From Phycisphaerae bacterium (lineage in GTDB: Bacteria; Planctomycetota; Phycisphaerae; SM23-33), in assembly GCA_030628445.1 (NCBI GenBank), contig DAOVQV010000127.1, positions 1-5,217 on the forward strand: a stretch of 5,217 bases of DNA, in the 5' to 3' direction. The translations under genes and the position numbers were made by a program. The notes below the pieces were generated by a model. The model made no database searches. It saw only the letters and a list, made by a program, of their open reading frames with translations, and was not told where the DNA came from. Numbering within the stretch: the stretch's first letter is position 1; every line of letters begins with the position of its first letter. Shown piece after piece: positions 1 to 5,031 of the stretch.

Positions 1-508
1 CGGCCGCGATTCGCTCGCCCAGACGCTGCGCCGCATCGACCATCTCGGATCGCGACCCGTAATTCAGCGCCAGGCACAGGTACATACCCGTGTTTTGAGA
101 GCAGGCCTCCACGGAGGCGTCCAGCTCACGAAGGACGGAGTCCGGAAGGCCCTCCCGCCGGCCCAGGTGACGCAGCCGCACGTTCTGCTCGATCAGCGTC
201 GGGCGTTCCAAAACGAGGTACTGAGCATACAAATGCATCAGCACGTTGATCTCCTCGGCGGGCCGGGACCAGTTGTCCTGCGAGAAGCTGTAAAGCGTCA
301 TGGCGTCAAGGCCCAGCCGGTTGGCCTCAATCACGATGCAACGGACGATCTTAGCGCCTGCCTCATGCCCGGCGGAGCGGGGCAGGCCGTTGGCCTTGGC
401 CCACCTCCCGTTCCCGTCCATGATGATCGCCACGGACTTCGGAAAGCGCTCGGATGGGATACCTAGGGCCTTTCTGGCCTCCGCGGTTGCGTCGATCAGC
501 CCCGTCAT
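1..508 (-). CDS. uppS: Undecaprenyl diphosphate synthase (isoprenyl transferase), C-terminus cut off by window edge
   Basis: This cytosolic cis-prenyltransferase condenses isopentenyl diphosphate units onto farnesyl diphosphate to make the C55 lipid carrier for peptidoglycan and other envelope polymers. About 169 residues are visible of a family that is usually near 250. The cis-prenyltransferase signature is intact: IIMDGNGRWAK at residues 28-38, with the catalytic, Mg-binding Asp at 31; PRSAGHEAGAK at 43-53, with Arg44 and His48; TLYSFSQDNWSRPAEE at 71-86; and NTGMYLCLALNYGSR near 138-152. The C-terminal Arg/Glu residues that bind the homoallylic substrate lie outside the window. The start is ATG at 506-508, which overlaps the purA stop as ATGA, so it is probably translated by coupling to purA. 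No separate promoter is needed or seen. The fold assignment is very secure. Exact product chain length cannot be told from sequence, but a single complete bacterial copy of this type is normally the C55 enzyme. Confidence 0.96.
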   Translation of the reverse strand, partial: MTGLIDATAEARKALGIPSERFPKSVAIIMDGNGRWAKANGLPRSAGHEAGAKIVRCIVIEANRLGLDAMTLYSFSQDNWSRPAEEINVLMHLYAQYLVLERPTLIEQNVRLRHLGRREGLPDSVLRELDASVEACSQNTGMYLCLALNYGSRSEMVDAAQRLGERIAA

Positions 509-1812
509 TGTCCCACTCCCTCGATCTGCATATTGTGAACGATACACTCATTTCGCTCCGGACCGACGCTGATAAACCCGACCGGCCGAGCCAAAAGCTC
601 CTCGAGCCGGTTCACATACGCTCGGGCCTGCGACGGAAGCTCGCCGAAACTGCGGGAGGTGGTGATTTGTTCGGTCCACCCCGGCAGCGTCTCGTAGATA
701 CACTGGGCGGAGGGCATCAGGTCTGGATTGAACTGTTCTACCATCTTCCCGCCGACGCGGTAGGCGGTGCAGATCTTCACTTCCTTCAGCCCGGTCAGCA
801 CGTCCAGTGACGACAGGGCCAGCTTATCGACGCCCGAAAGATCAGCCGTGTATCGGACCGCGAAGGCGTCGAACCATCCGCAGCGGCGGGCACGACCCGT
901 CGTCGTCCCGTATTCTTCGCCTTGTTCGCGCAGGTAGTGACCGGTCTCGTTGTCCTGCTCGGTCGGGAACGGTCCGGCCCCGACGCGGGAGGTGTAGGAC
1001 TTGATAACCCCAACCACGCGCCCCACCGCGCTGGGAGGGACGCCCGCGCCGGACGCCACGCCGCACGCCGATACCGACGAGCTCGTCACGAACGGATACG
1101 TCCCGTGGTCGACGTCCAGCATGCTGCCCTGGGCCCCCTCGAACAGTATCGGCTCGCCGGCCTCGATACCCGCACGCAGCATCGATCCCGTATCGCAGAT
1201 CATCGGGGTCAGGCGCCGGGCGAATCCGATATATTGTTCGACGATTGCATCGGGATCGAGCGGGTCGGCCCCGTAGACGGATACGAACATCTTGTTCTTC
1301 AGTTCGACGATCTTGCGGATCTTAGCGCCGAGCGTATCGCCCTTGGTAAGCTCTCCGACGCGGATAGCGGTGCTGCGGGAGGCCTTGTCGGCGTAGCACG
1401 GGCCGATCCCTCGCCCGGTCGTCCCGATCTTACCCCCGCCCAGCAGCGACTCGCTGAGTGAATCGGCGAGCTTGTGGTACGGCATGACGACGTTTGCCGA
1501 TTGGCTGATGAACAAATTCTCCGGGCCTATCGCCACCCCGCGGGGTCGAAGCTCGTCGATCTCGCCCAGTGCGGCCTGGGGATCGAAGACCACCCCGTTT
1601 CCCACTACGTTGCGAACGTCAGGATGCAGGATACCGGACGGGATAAGATGCAGCGCGTATTTCTCGCCGGCGACGTTGATGGTGTGCCCCGCGTTGGCCC
1701 CGCCGCAGAACCGCACGACGTACTTGCTGAGCCTGGCGAGGGCGTCGACGATCTTGCCCTTCCCTTCATCGCCCCATTGCAGACCGATAACCGTTACGTT
1801 TCTTGATTCCAT
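505..1812 (-). CDS. purA: Adenylosuccinate synthetase
   Basis: PurA catalyses the GTP-dependent ligation of IMP and aspartate to adenylosuccinate, the first committed step from IMP to AMP, in the cytosol. The 435 residues match the usual length (about 430). Motifs, in order, are QWGDEGKGK at 12-20 (catalytic Asp15), GGANAGHT at 37-44 (catalytic His43), GNGVV at 71-75, IGTTGRGIGPCY at 129-140, EGAQGSMLDVDHGTYPFVTSS at 225-245, SRVGAGPFPTE at 275-285, and the Arg-rich TTTGRARRCGW at 303-313. The guanine-binding segment reads SSLDVLTGLKEVK at 334-346. The Asp (337) is kept, but the Lys of the usual TKLD is a Ser (335). The ATG start at 1810-1812 is supported by AGGAAGAGG just upstream and by a good promoter at 1853-1880. 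The stop overlaps the uppS start (ATGA), giving a purA-uppS operon. Identification is secure; only the Lys-to-Ser change is unusual. Confidence 0.98.
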   Translation of the reverse strand: MESRNVTVIGLQWGDEGKGKIVDALARLSKYVVRFCGGANAGHTINVAGEKYALHLIPSGILHPDVRNVVGNGVVFDPQAALGEIDELRPRGVAIGPENLFISQSANVVMPYHKLADSLSESLLGGGKIGTTGRGIGPCYADKASRSTAIRVGELTKGDTLGAKIRKIVELKNKMFVSVYGADPLDPDAIVEQYIGFARRLTPMICDTGSMLRAGIEAGEPILFEGAQGSMLDVDHGTYPFVTSSSVSACGVASGAGVPPSAVGRVVGVIKSYTSRVGAGPFPTEQDNETGHYLREQGEEYGTTTGRARRCGWFDAFAVRYTADLSGVDKLALSSLDVLTGLKEVKICTAYRVGGKMVEQFNPDLMPSAQCIYETLPGWTEQITTSRSFGELPSQARAYVNRLEELLARPVGFISVGPERNECIVHNMQIEGVGQ

Positions 1813-1814
1813 GA

Positions 1815-1823
1815 CCTCTTCCT
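1815..1823 (-). promoter_or_regulatory. Ribosome binding site of purA
   Basis: On the minus strand this reads AGGAAGAGG, followed by TC and the ATG. The AGGA core is 7 nt from the start codon, which fixes the purA start at 1812. Confidence 0.75.
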
Positions 1824-1852
1824 ACCTGGCCCCCCGAGGACGCAAACAAATA

Positions 1853-1880
1853 AGAATAAGCGCCGGGGGGCGTCTGTCAA
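1853..1880 (-). promoter_or_regulatory. Sigma-70-type promoter of the purA-uppS operon
   Basis: The minus strand carries a perfect -35 box TTGACA (1880-1875), a 16-bp very GC-rich spacer, and the -10 box TATTCT (1858-1853, four of six consensus bases). Transcription would start near 1846, giving a leader of about 30 nt that includes the ribosome binding site. This short leader leaves little room for a riboswitch, so any purine control would have to act at the promoter. The call rests only on match and spacing. Confidence 0.6.
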
Positions 1881-1898
1881 GGGGAACCGTCGGTCAAA

Positions 1899-1910
1899 TC
1901 GCCCTGGCGA
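1899..1910. promoter_or_regulatory. Inverted repeat between divergent promoters, possible operator
   Basis: TCGCC-CT-GGCGA is a perfect 5-bp inverted repeat with a 2-bp centre. It lies in the 33-bp gap between the outward-facing -35 boxes at 1875-1880 (purA) and 1914-1919 (small gene), where one bound protein could affect both promoters. It does not match a purine-repressor site that I know. A short repeat like this can occur by chance in GC-rich DNA. Confidence 0.3.
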
Positions 1911-1913
1911 GAC

Positions 1914-1942
1914 TTGTTTCGCCCGGCCGATAGCAGTACAAT
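1914..1942 (+). promoter_or_regulatory. Probable promoter of the 91-residue small protein gene
   Basis: TTGTTT (1914-1919), a 17-bp spacer and TACAAT (1937-1942, five of six consensus bases) form a plausible sigma-70-type promoter. The start would be near 1949, at the beginning of the 10-bp tandem repeat. The -35 box matches at only three positions, so activation by a protein is possible. Confidence 0.45.
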
Positions 1943-1946
1943 CAAG

Positions 1947-1975
1947 GTGTAGAAAAGTGTAGAAAAGTGCAGAGG
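1947..1975 (+). repeat. 10-bp tandem repeat at the expected transcript start
   Basis: The unit GTGTAGAAAA occurs twice in perfect tandem (1947-1966), followed by a decayed third copy GTGCAGAGG (1967-1975). The period is about one DNA helical turn, so all copies face the same side of the helix. The repeat spans the predicted start site and ends six bases before the ribosome binding site of the next gene. It could be a phased protein site, a slippage product, or a leader element. The GTG inside the third copy is in frame with the gene but has no good ribosome site. Confidence 0.7.
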
Positions 1976-1980
1976 CAAGC

Positions 1981-1985
1981 AGGAG
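1981..1985 (+). promoter_or_regulatory. Ribosome binding site that decides the start at 1994
   Basis: AGGAG is followed by an 8-nt spacer (TATTTCAC) and GTG at 1994-1996. This favours the GTG at 1994 over the in-frame GTG at 1967, which has only repeat DNA upstream. Confidence 0.6.
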
Positions 1986-1993
1986 TATTTCAC

Positions 1994-2269
1994 GTGGTTC
2001 GTCGGCGCGGAAATGCCAAGTTGCTGGGCTTCGGGCTTGATAACGACGACGAGAAGCTGCGGATCACCCGCGGAGAGAACTTCCACCTCGTCGGCGGTTC
2101 GGACGATACGCACAAGTCCATGCAGGAAAAGTGCGTCAAGTTCAACGAGAAGCTCGACGCCAGGGAAAAGGATCTGGACGATCTGGAGCATCAGGAGTTT
2201 CTGGATCTCGCCGCCGACTGCAATATGAACGTCCCGACCCTGAAGCCCCACGAGCACAAATCGCCGTAA
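1994..2269 (+). CDS. Small acidic protein of unknown function, divergent from purA
   Basis: I do not recognise this 91-residue protein. It begins with a basic stretch (MVRRRGNAK), followed by LLGFGLDNDDEKLRITRGEN (10-29) and HLVGGSDDTHKSMQEKCVKF (31-50). Next comes a highly charged, probably helical segment (51-78, with the run DLDDLEHQEFLDLAADC), and it ends in a Pro/His/Lys tail. There is no signal peptide or membrane segment, so it is probably cytosolic. Two cysteines (47 and 76) do not form a metal motif. Coding is supported by a good ribosome site, a promoter at 1914-1942, GC-rich third positions and a stop-free frame with ordinary amino-acid use. The GTG start at 1994 is preferred; GTG at 1967 would add nine residues encoded by the tandem repeat. 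Its divergent position to purA suggests shared control but says little about function. No strong terminator follows, only a weak TGTTG/CAACA hairpin at 2276-2288. Confidence 0.75.
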   Translation: MVRRRGNAKLLGFGLDNDDEKLRITRGENFHLVGGSDDTHKSMQEKCVKFNEKLDAREKDLDDLEHQEFLDLAADCNMNVPTLKPHEHKSP

Positions 2270-2343
2270 CCCCTGTGTTGTTCCAACAATAGAGGCGACC
2301 GGATCGGGGCAGGGTTTTTGGGCAAAAAGTTGATAAATATTCC

Positions 2344-2373
2344 TTGTGTGTCTTGCTTGAAAAAGATTAGAAT
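2344..2373 (+). promoter_or_regulatory. Probable promoter in the AT-rich leader of the 63-residue gene
   Basis: TTGTGT (2344-2349), an 18-bp spacer and TAGAAT (2368-2373, five of six consensus bases) lie in DNA that is clearly AT-richer than the flanks (about 2310-2440). A start near 2380 would give a leader of roughly 110-130 nt before the small gene. The leader holds the palindrome at 2409-2419. Confidence 0.45.
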
Positions 2374-2408
2374 CAGTTGTGACCTGTCAGAGGCAGTTCT
2401 TGATCGTT

Positions 2409-2419
2409 TGATTAAATCA
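2409..2419. promoter_or_regulatory. Palindrome TGATTAAATCA, possible operator or leader element
   Basis: This is a perfect 11-bp inverted repeat centred on one base. It lies about 40 bases downstream of the predicted -10 box and about 20 bases before an AGGAGG. It resembles half-sites of CRP/FNR-like regulators, but the spacing (3 instead of 4 between TTGAT and ATCA) does not fit FNR. It is short and could be chance in AT-rich DNA. Confidence 0.25.
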
Positions 2420-2510
2420 TATCTCTGATGCAATCGAACAAGGAGGTTCGTTGGGCTTGGTATGCTTGGTTCTATCGGAGGGACCGGGCATGCTCAACGG
2501 AGGAAGATGG

Positions 2511-2702
2511 ATGCGTGCGTTTCGTCCGAGCCACTTCACGCCGACTGATGTACTCGACGAGGTGACGGAGCAGGCAAAGGAGGTCAATGTACTCCGGTAC
2601 ACGGCTAGAGCGAAAGCCGGCCTGCCCCTCTTTGAATCCTCGCCGGAAGCGAGACAGCTAAGGGCAAGACCCATACGACCCCTTGGCGCCACAGGCAGTT
2701 GA
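2511..2702 (+). CDS. Small protein of unknown function with an AKAGLPLFE motif
   Basis: This 63-residue protein is not recognised. It starts MRAFRPSHFTPTDVLDEV, continues with a polar helix-like stretch (about 15-35), and carries the compact motif YTARAKAGLPLFE near residues 31-43 before a basic tail. It lacks a signal peptide, membrane segment or metal site. The ATG at 2511 has GGAGG (2499-2503) 7 nt upstream. Two further in-frame starts also have ribosome sites: ATG at 2490 behind GGAGGG (2477-2482), and TTG at 2451 behind AGGAGG (2441-2446, rather close). The choice among 63, 70 and 83 residues is therefore uncertain. A promoter is predicted at 2344-2373. After the TGA the same frame stays open into the ORF-poor stretch upstream of ispE, with a CxxC in it, so decay of a longer gene is possible. 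Confidence is moderate because the reading frame is short. Confidence 0.5.
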   Translation: MRAFRPSHFTPTDVLDEVTEQAKEVNVLRYTARAKAGLPLFESSPEARQLRARPIRPLGATGS

Positions 2703-2769
2703 AGAGGCAGATCTATTCGCGTCAGTCTGGTCCGCTGTCAGTTCTGCGACGTGAAGCTGTTCTGGTCCC

Positions 2770-2791
2770 CGCCGGCGTATCGTCGCCGGTG
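2770..2791 (+). terminator. GC-rich hairpin downstream of the 63-residue gene, weak terminator candidate
   Basis: CCGGCG (2772-2777) pairs with CGCCGG (2784-2789) around the loop TATCGT. One G-T and one C-G pair extend the stem to 8 bp. No T-run follows, so it is not a classical intrinsic terminator. It could also be a leader structure for ispE. Confidence 0.3.
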
Positions 2792-2840
2792 TGGCGCTGA
2801 TCGATCTGGTTCGAGGCCTCAGTTGCGCAGGCGGTCTTGC

Positions 2841-2859
2841 TTCGAAGTCGCGCTTCGAG
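2841..2859 (+). repeat. TTCGAAG/CTTCGAG hairpin
   Basis: TCGAAG (2842-2847) and CTTCGA (2853-2858) form a 6-bp stem around TCGCG, with a T-G pair outside. The same bases also give a direct repeat of GCTTCGA (from 2839 and 2852). Role unknown. Confidence 0.35.
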
Positions 2860-2992
2860 CCGGCCTTGCCTTGGCTTCCCCGCAATACCTATTCACGTCG
2901 TTTCTCCGCGCTCGTTGAAAGGTCCGCCACGCCAACGCTCAAAAAACTCTATGGCGCCGTTGCCTGTCGCCTTACAGTGGTGTCCGATTTTC

Positions 2993-3916
2993 ATGAGCCA
3001 CGCCGACGGCGACAGCGCGATTCTTGTGACTGACCGGCCGCGTATCGAGCCGTCCGGAACAGACGCCCTGCGCGTCCGGGCGCCGGGGAAGATCAACCTG
3101 AACCTGCTGGTCGGGCCCAGGCGGCCTGACGGGTTCCACCCGCTGGACTCGTTCGTTGCTCGCCTGACGCTTTATGATGAGATTGAGCTTCGGTCCCGAG
3201 ATGACGGGCGAATTTGTTTCGCCTGCACCGGGGCTGATTGTGGCCCGGACGAGCAGAACCTGGCGCACCGCGCTGCATGCGTCCTGGGCGCTGAGTCCGG
3301 CGGCGCGGCCGGCGGCGCGGATATTGTGTTGAGCAAGCAAATCCCGGCGGGGAGTGGGCTTGGCGGAGGTTCTTCCGACGCCGCGGGGGTGTTCGTGGGG
3401 CTCAACGAGCTGTGGGGGCTGTCCAAGTCAGCGGCCGAACTTACCGAACTTGCCCTGCAACTGAGCAGCGACGCGGCGATCTTTTTCGGCCCGCCCACTG
3501 CACGCATGACCGGGCGAGGTGAGCGGATCGAGCCTCTGGCGGTGCATCCGTTTTTCGCCGTGGTTTACCTGAGCGATTTCGCTTCGGCGACGGGAGAGGT
3601 TTACGCCGCCTTCGATCGACAGCAGTACGCCGAAGTCGAACAACTCGAACCCGAACTGCTCGCCGATAATCCGCCGTCGTGCTGGCGGGGGAGGCTTATC
3701 AATCAGCTCACCGACGCGGCCGTGGAAGTTTGCGGCGAGCTGGGCCGGTTGCGTCGGCGCCTGTTGGAGGCCGGGGGTCTTCCCGTGTCACTGACCGGCA
3801 GCGGCAGCGCGTTGTTCATCCTTTGCGATACGCTCCAAGAGGCCCGCGAGTTGCTCACCAAGCTACCGCCCGATCTGCGAGAGCGCTGCATCATCGTCCG
3901 TCAGAATCCTTGGTAG
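2993..3916 (+). CDS. ispE: 4-diphosphocytidyl-2-C-methyl-D-erythritol kinase
   Basis: This cytosolic GHMP-family kinase phosphorylates CDP-methylerythritol at the 2-hydroxyl with ATP, a middle step of the MEP pathway to isopentenyl diphosphate. The 307 residues fit the family (about 280-310). Visible motifs are APGKINLNL at 30-38 (Lys33, the conserved active-site Lys), RRPDGFHPLDS at 43-53 (usual DGYH), the ATP-binding glycine loop IPAGSGLGGGSSDAA at 117-131, the catalytic Asp160 in LSSDAAIFF (157-165), and the C-terminal glycine motif SLTGSGSALF. The residues after the Asp are AA rather than the usual VP. The ATG at 2993 is chosen because homology begins about 25 residues later; it has no clear ribosome site. 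The frame stays open upstream to 2837, including an ATG at 2951, and GTG at 3026 is another option, so the start is uncertain. The gene converges with the secretin-N gene. Function is secure. Confidence 0.95.
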   Translation: MSHADGDSAILVTDRPRIEPSGTDALRVRAPGKINLNLLVGPRRPDGFHPLDSFVARLTLYDEIELRSRDDGRICFACTGADCGPDEQNLAHRAACVLGAESGGAAGGADIVLSKQIPAGSGLGGGSSDAAGVFVGLNELWGLSKSAAELTELALQLSSDAAIFFGPPTARMTGRGERIEPLAVHPFFAVVYLSDFASATGEVYAAFDRQQYAEVEQLEPELLADNPPSCWRGRLINQLTDAAVEVCGELGRLRRRLLEAGGLPVSLTGSGSALFILCDTLQEARELLTKLPPDLRERCIIVRQNPW

Positions 3917-3937
3917 TCGGCGGCGGTTCCTCGGCGC

Positions 3938-3970
3938 AAGAAAGAACCCACCCGAGCTGGCCAGCTGGGT
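3938..3970 (-). terminator. Hairpin between convergent genes, possible terminator for the minus-strand gene
   Basis: AGCTGGCCAGCT (3955-3966) is a perfect 12-bp palindrome flanked by ACCC (3950-3953) and GGGT (3967-3970), giving a stem with one bulged G. On the minus strand it is followed by TTCTTTCTT (about 3946-3938), a T-rich tract, so it suits termination of the gene ending at 3991. In the plus direction no T-run follows, so for ispE it would be weak. No terminator with a clean T-run is present. Confidence 0.4.
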
Positions 3971-3990
3971 CCTCGAAAGCGTGTCAAAGG

Positions 3991-5031
3991 CTATTGAGCT
4001 TTTCGTTTTTTCAGCGCCTCGTCATTGTCTCTCAGCATGTCACGAAGTGTACCCAGAACCTTTTCGTCCTGTCCCTGTCGCTTATAGAGGTCTTTCAGCG
4101 CCAGGCGGATCGCGTTGCGGACACCTATTGTCCCAGCGCGTTGCAGCTGTGCCTGCAACTCCTGGATTATGTCATCCGGTTTGCGAGGCACTTCATCACG
4201 CAGCCCGGCGATCGCGATCAGGCTCATCGCCGCCGGATCGAAGCAGGTCTCCTTCATCGTTCCCACCAGCTTGATCTGCACGTCGGCACGTCGGGCTCGT
4301 GAGCGTGGCGTGGCGGGTCTTGCTACTTGTGTGGCTCGTATATTCGCAAACAGTTCCTGTATGGCCTCGTGGTTCTTGACCGTCTGTGTGATCACCAGCG
4401 TCCCGCTGATGTCCCGAACGGCAGCGATCTCACCTGTTGGCCGCCAACTGGCAGGATCAACATTCTCCTGAATCAGTGCCATGAGGTCCTGCACTTCTAC
4501 CCTGTCGGTCCAGTCGACCAGATCGCGAATGTCGTAGACGATTGTCCTCACGTAGGCTGACGAGGAAAGGTCGTCCTTCGTGGATATCGTCACGACCCCG
4601 CCATCGACGATGTAATCGAGCGGCTTGACGCCGCCAGCGTCGTCCAGGATCGTTCGAAGCGCCTTCCGGAAGGTCACATTCTTCAGGCGGACCGTAACAG
4701 GCGTGTCCTTCTCGATGCCCACAGTCTGCAGCAGATTCCACTTGACGTGAATGTTCACGCCTAGTTTGTCGCGGAGGAAGGCAAATACATGTTCCAGAGC
4801 TACCCCTGTGAGGTCCGCGTTGAAGACACCCGTTGCCAGCTTCATTCGAACGGCCGTGTTGGCGTATGATTCGCCGGCCGGGCTTGGCGGTGGCTCCACA
4901 TACCTCGGCTCACGGCGCGATTCGCCTGTGCGCCCTTCTCGCTCATCTTCGCGCGTCGTGCGCCTGCTTGTTCTGCCCCGGTCTCGGGTTGGCTGGGACG
5001 CGGCCGTGCGCGTGGCGCGCGACTTTTCCAA
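3991..5031 (-). CDS. Secretin-N-domain-like protein without a barrel, 5' end probably missing
   Basis: The open frame has 346 residues from a TTG at 5031. Residues 1-17 are antisense to the amidohydrolase fragment, so the genuine part probably begins near residue 15-18 and the true N-terminus, including any signal peptide, is absent. Residues 18-55 are Arg/Glu/Pro-rich and disordered-looking. Residues 63-151 (from MKLATGVFNADLTGVALEHV, through VTVRLKNVTFRKALRTILDD at 112-131, to DYIVDGGVVTIST at 139-151) have the beta-alpha pattern of a secretin/TonB short N-terminal domain. Residues 160-233 resemble a secretin N1-type repeat, with YDIRDLVD, the segment ENVDPASWRPTG and TLVITQTVKNHEAIQELF. 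After a basic linker (235-250), a helical C-terminus of about 95 residues ends in KKRKAQ. No secretin pore domain follows, so it is not itself an outer-membrane channel. By family analogy it may be an envelope or periplasmic protein. In-frame ATG at 4845 and GTG at 4899 are internal alternatives. Family resemblance is by eye. Confidence 0.75.
   Translation of the reverse strand: MEKSRATRTAASQPTRDRGRTSRRTTREDEREGRTGESRREPRYVEPPPSPAGESYANTAVRMKLATGVFNADLTGVALEHVFAFLRDKLGVNIHVKWNLLQTVGIEKDTPVTVRLKNVTFRKALRTILDDAGGVKPLDYIVDGGVVTISTKDDLSSSAYVRTIVYDIRDLVDWTDRVEVQDLMALIQENVDPASWRPTGEIAAVRDISGTLVITQTVKNHEAIQELFANIRATQVARPATPRSRARRADVQIKLVGTMKETCFDPAAMSLIAIAGLRDEVPRKPDDIIQELQAQLQRAGTIGVRNAIRLALKDLYKRQGQDEKVLGTLRDMLRDNDEALKKRKAQ

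Larger units (their letters stand above)
2703..2992. other. About 290-base GC-rich interval without a convincing gene, with hairpins
   Basis: No frame on either strand looks like a protein. Short frames here have no ribosome site and odd composition. The interval holds two hairpins (2770-2791 and 2841-2859) and a weak promoter-like pair, TTGCCT (2866-2871) and TATTCA (2890-2895) with an 18-bp spacer, that could serve ispE. It does not resemble tRNA, tmRNA, RNase P RNA or SRP RNA. It may be a structured leader, a decayed gene, or plain spacer. Confidence 0.4.

Noticed and set aside
922..1461. Long plus-strand open frame opposite purA
   Set aside because: It is the antisense of a well-conserved purA coding region, and its Arg/Gly/Ala-rich translation resembles no protein. 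It is a GC-rich shadow frame.
2276..2288. TGTTG-TTC-CAACA hairpin after the 91-residue gene as a terminator
   Set aside because: The stem is only 5 bp and no T-run follows.
2409..2419. FNR-type operator
   Set aside because: TTGAT and ATCA are separated by 3 bases, not 4, and the outer base of the second half does not match.
2837..2992. N-terminal extension of IspE from the in-frame start at 2837
   Set aside because: The extra residues look non-coding, and the family normally begins close to the KINL motif. The ATG at 2993 already gives a typical length.
2791..3033. Plus-strand open frame just before ispE starting with GTG
   Set aside because: No ribosome site, no recognisable domain, and it runs into ispE in a different frame.
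3679..4302. 207-residue plus-strand open frame crossing the end of ispE
   Set aside because: It overlaps ispE and the antisense of the secretin-N gene, starts inside ispE and has low-quality composition.
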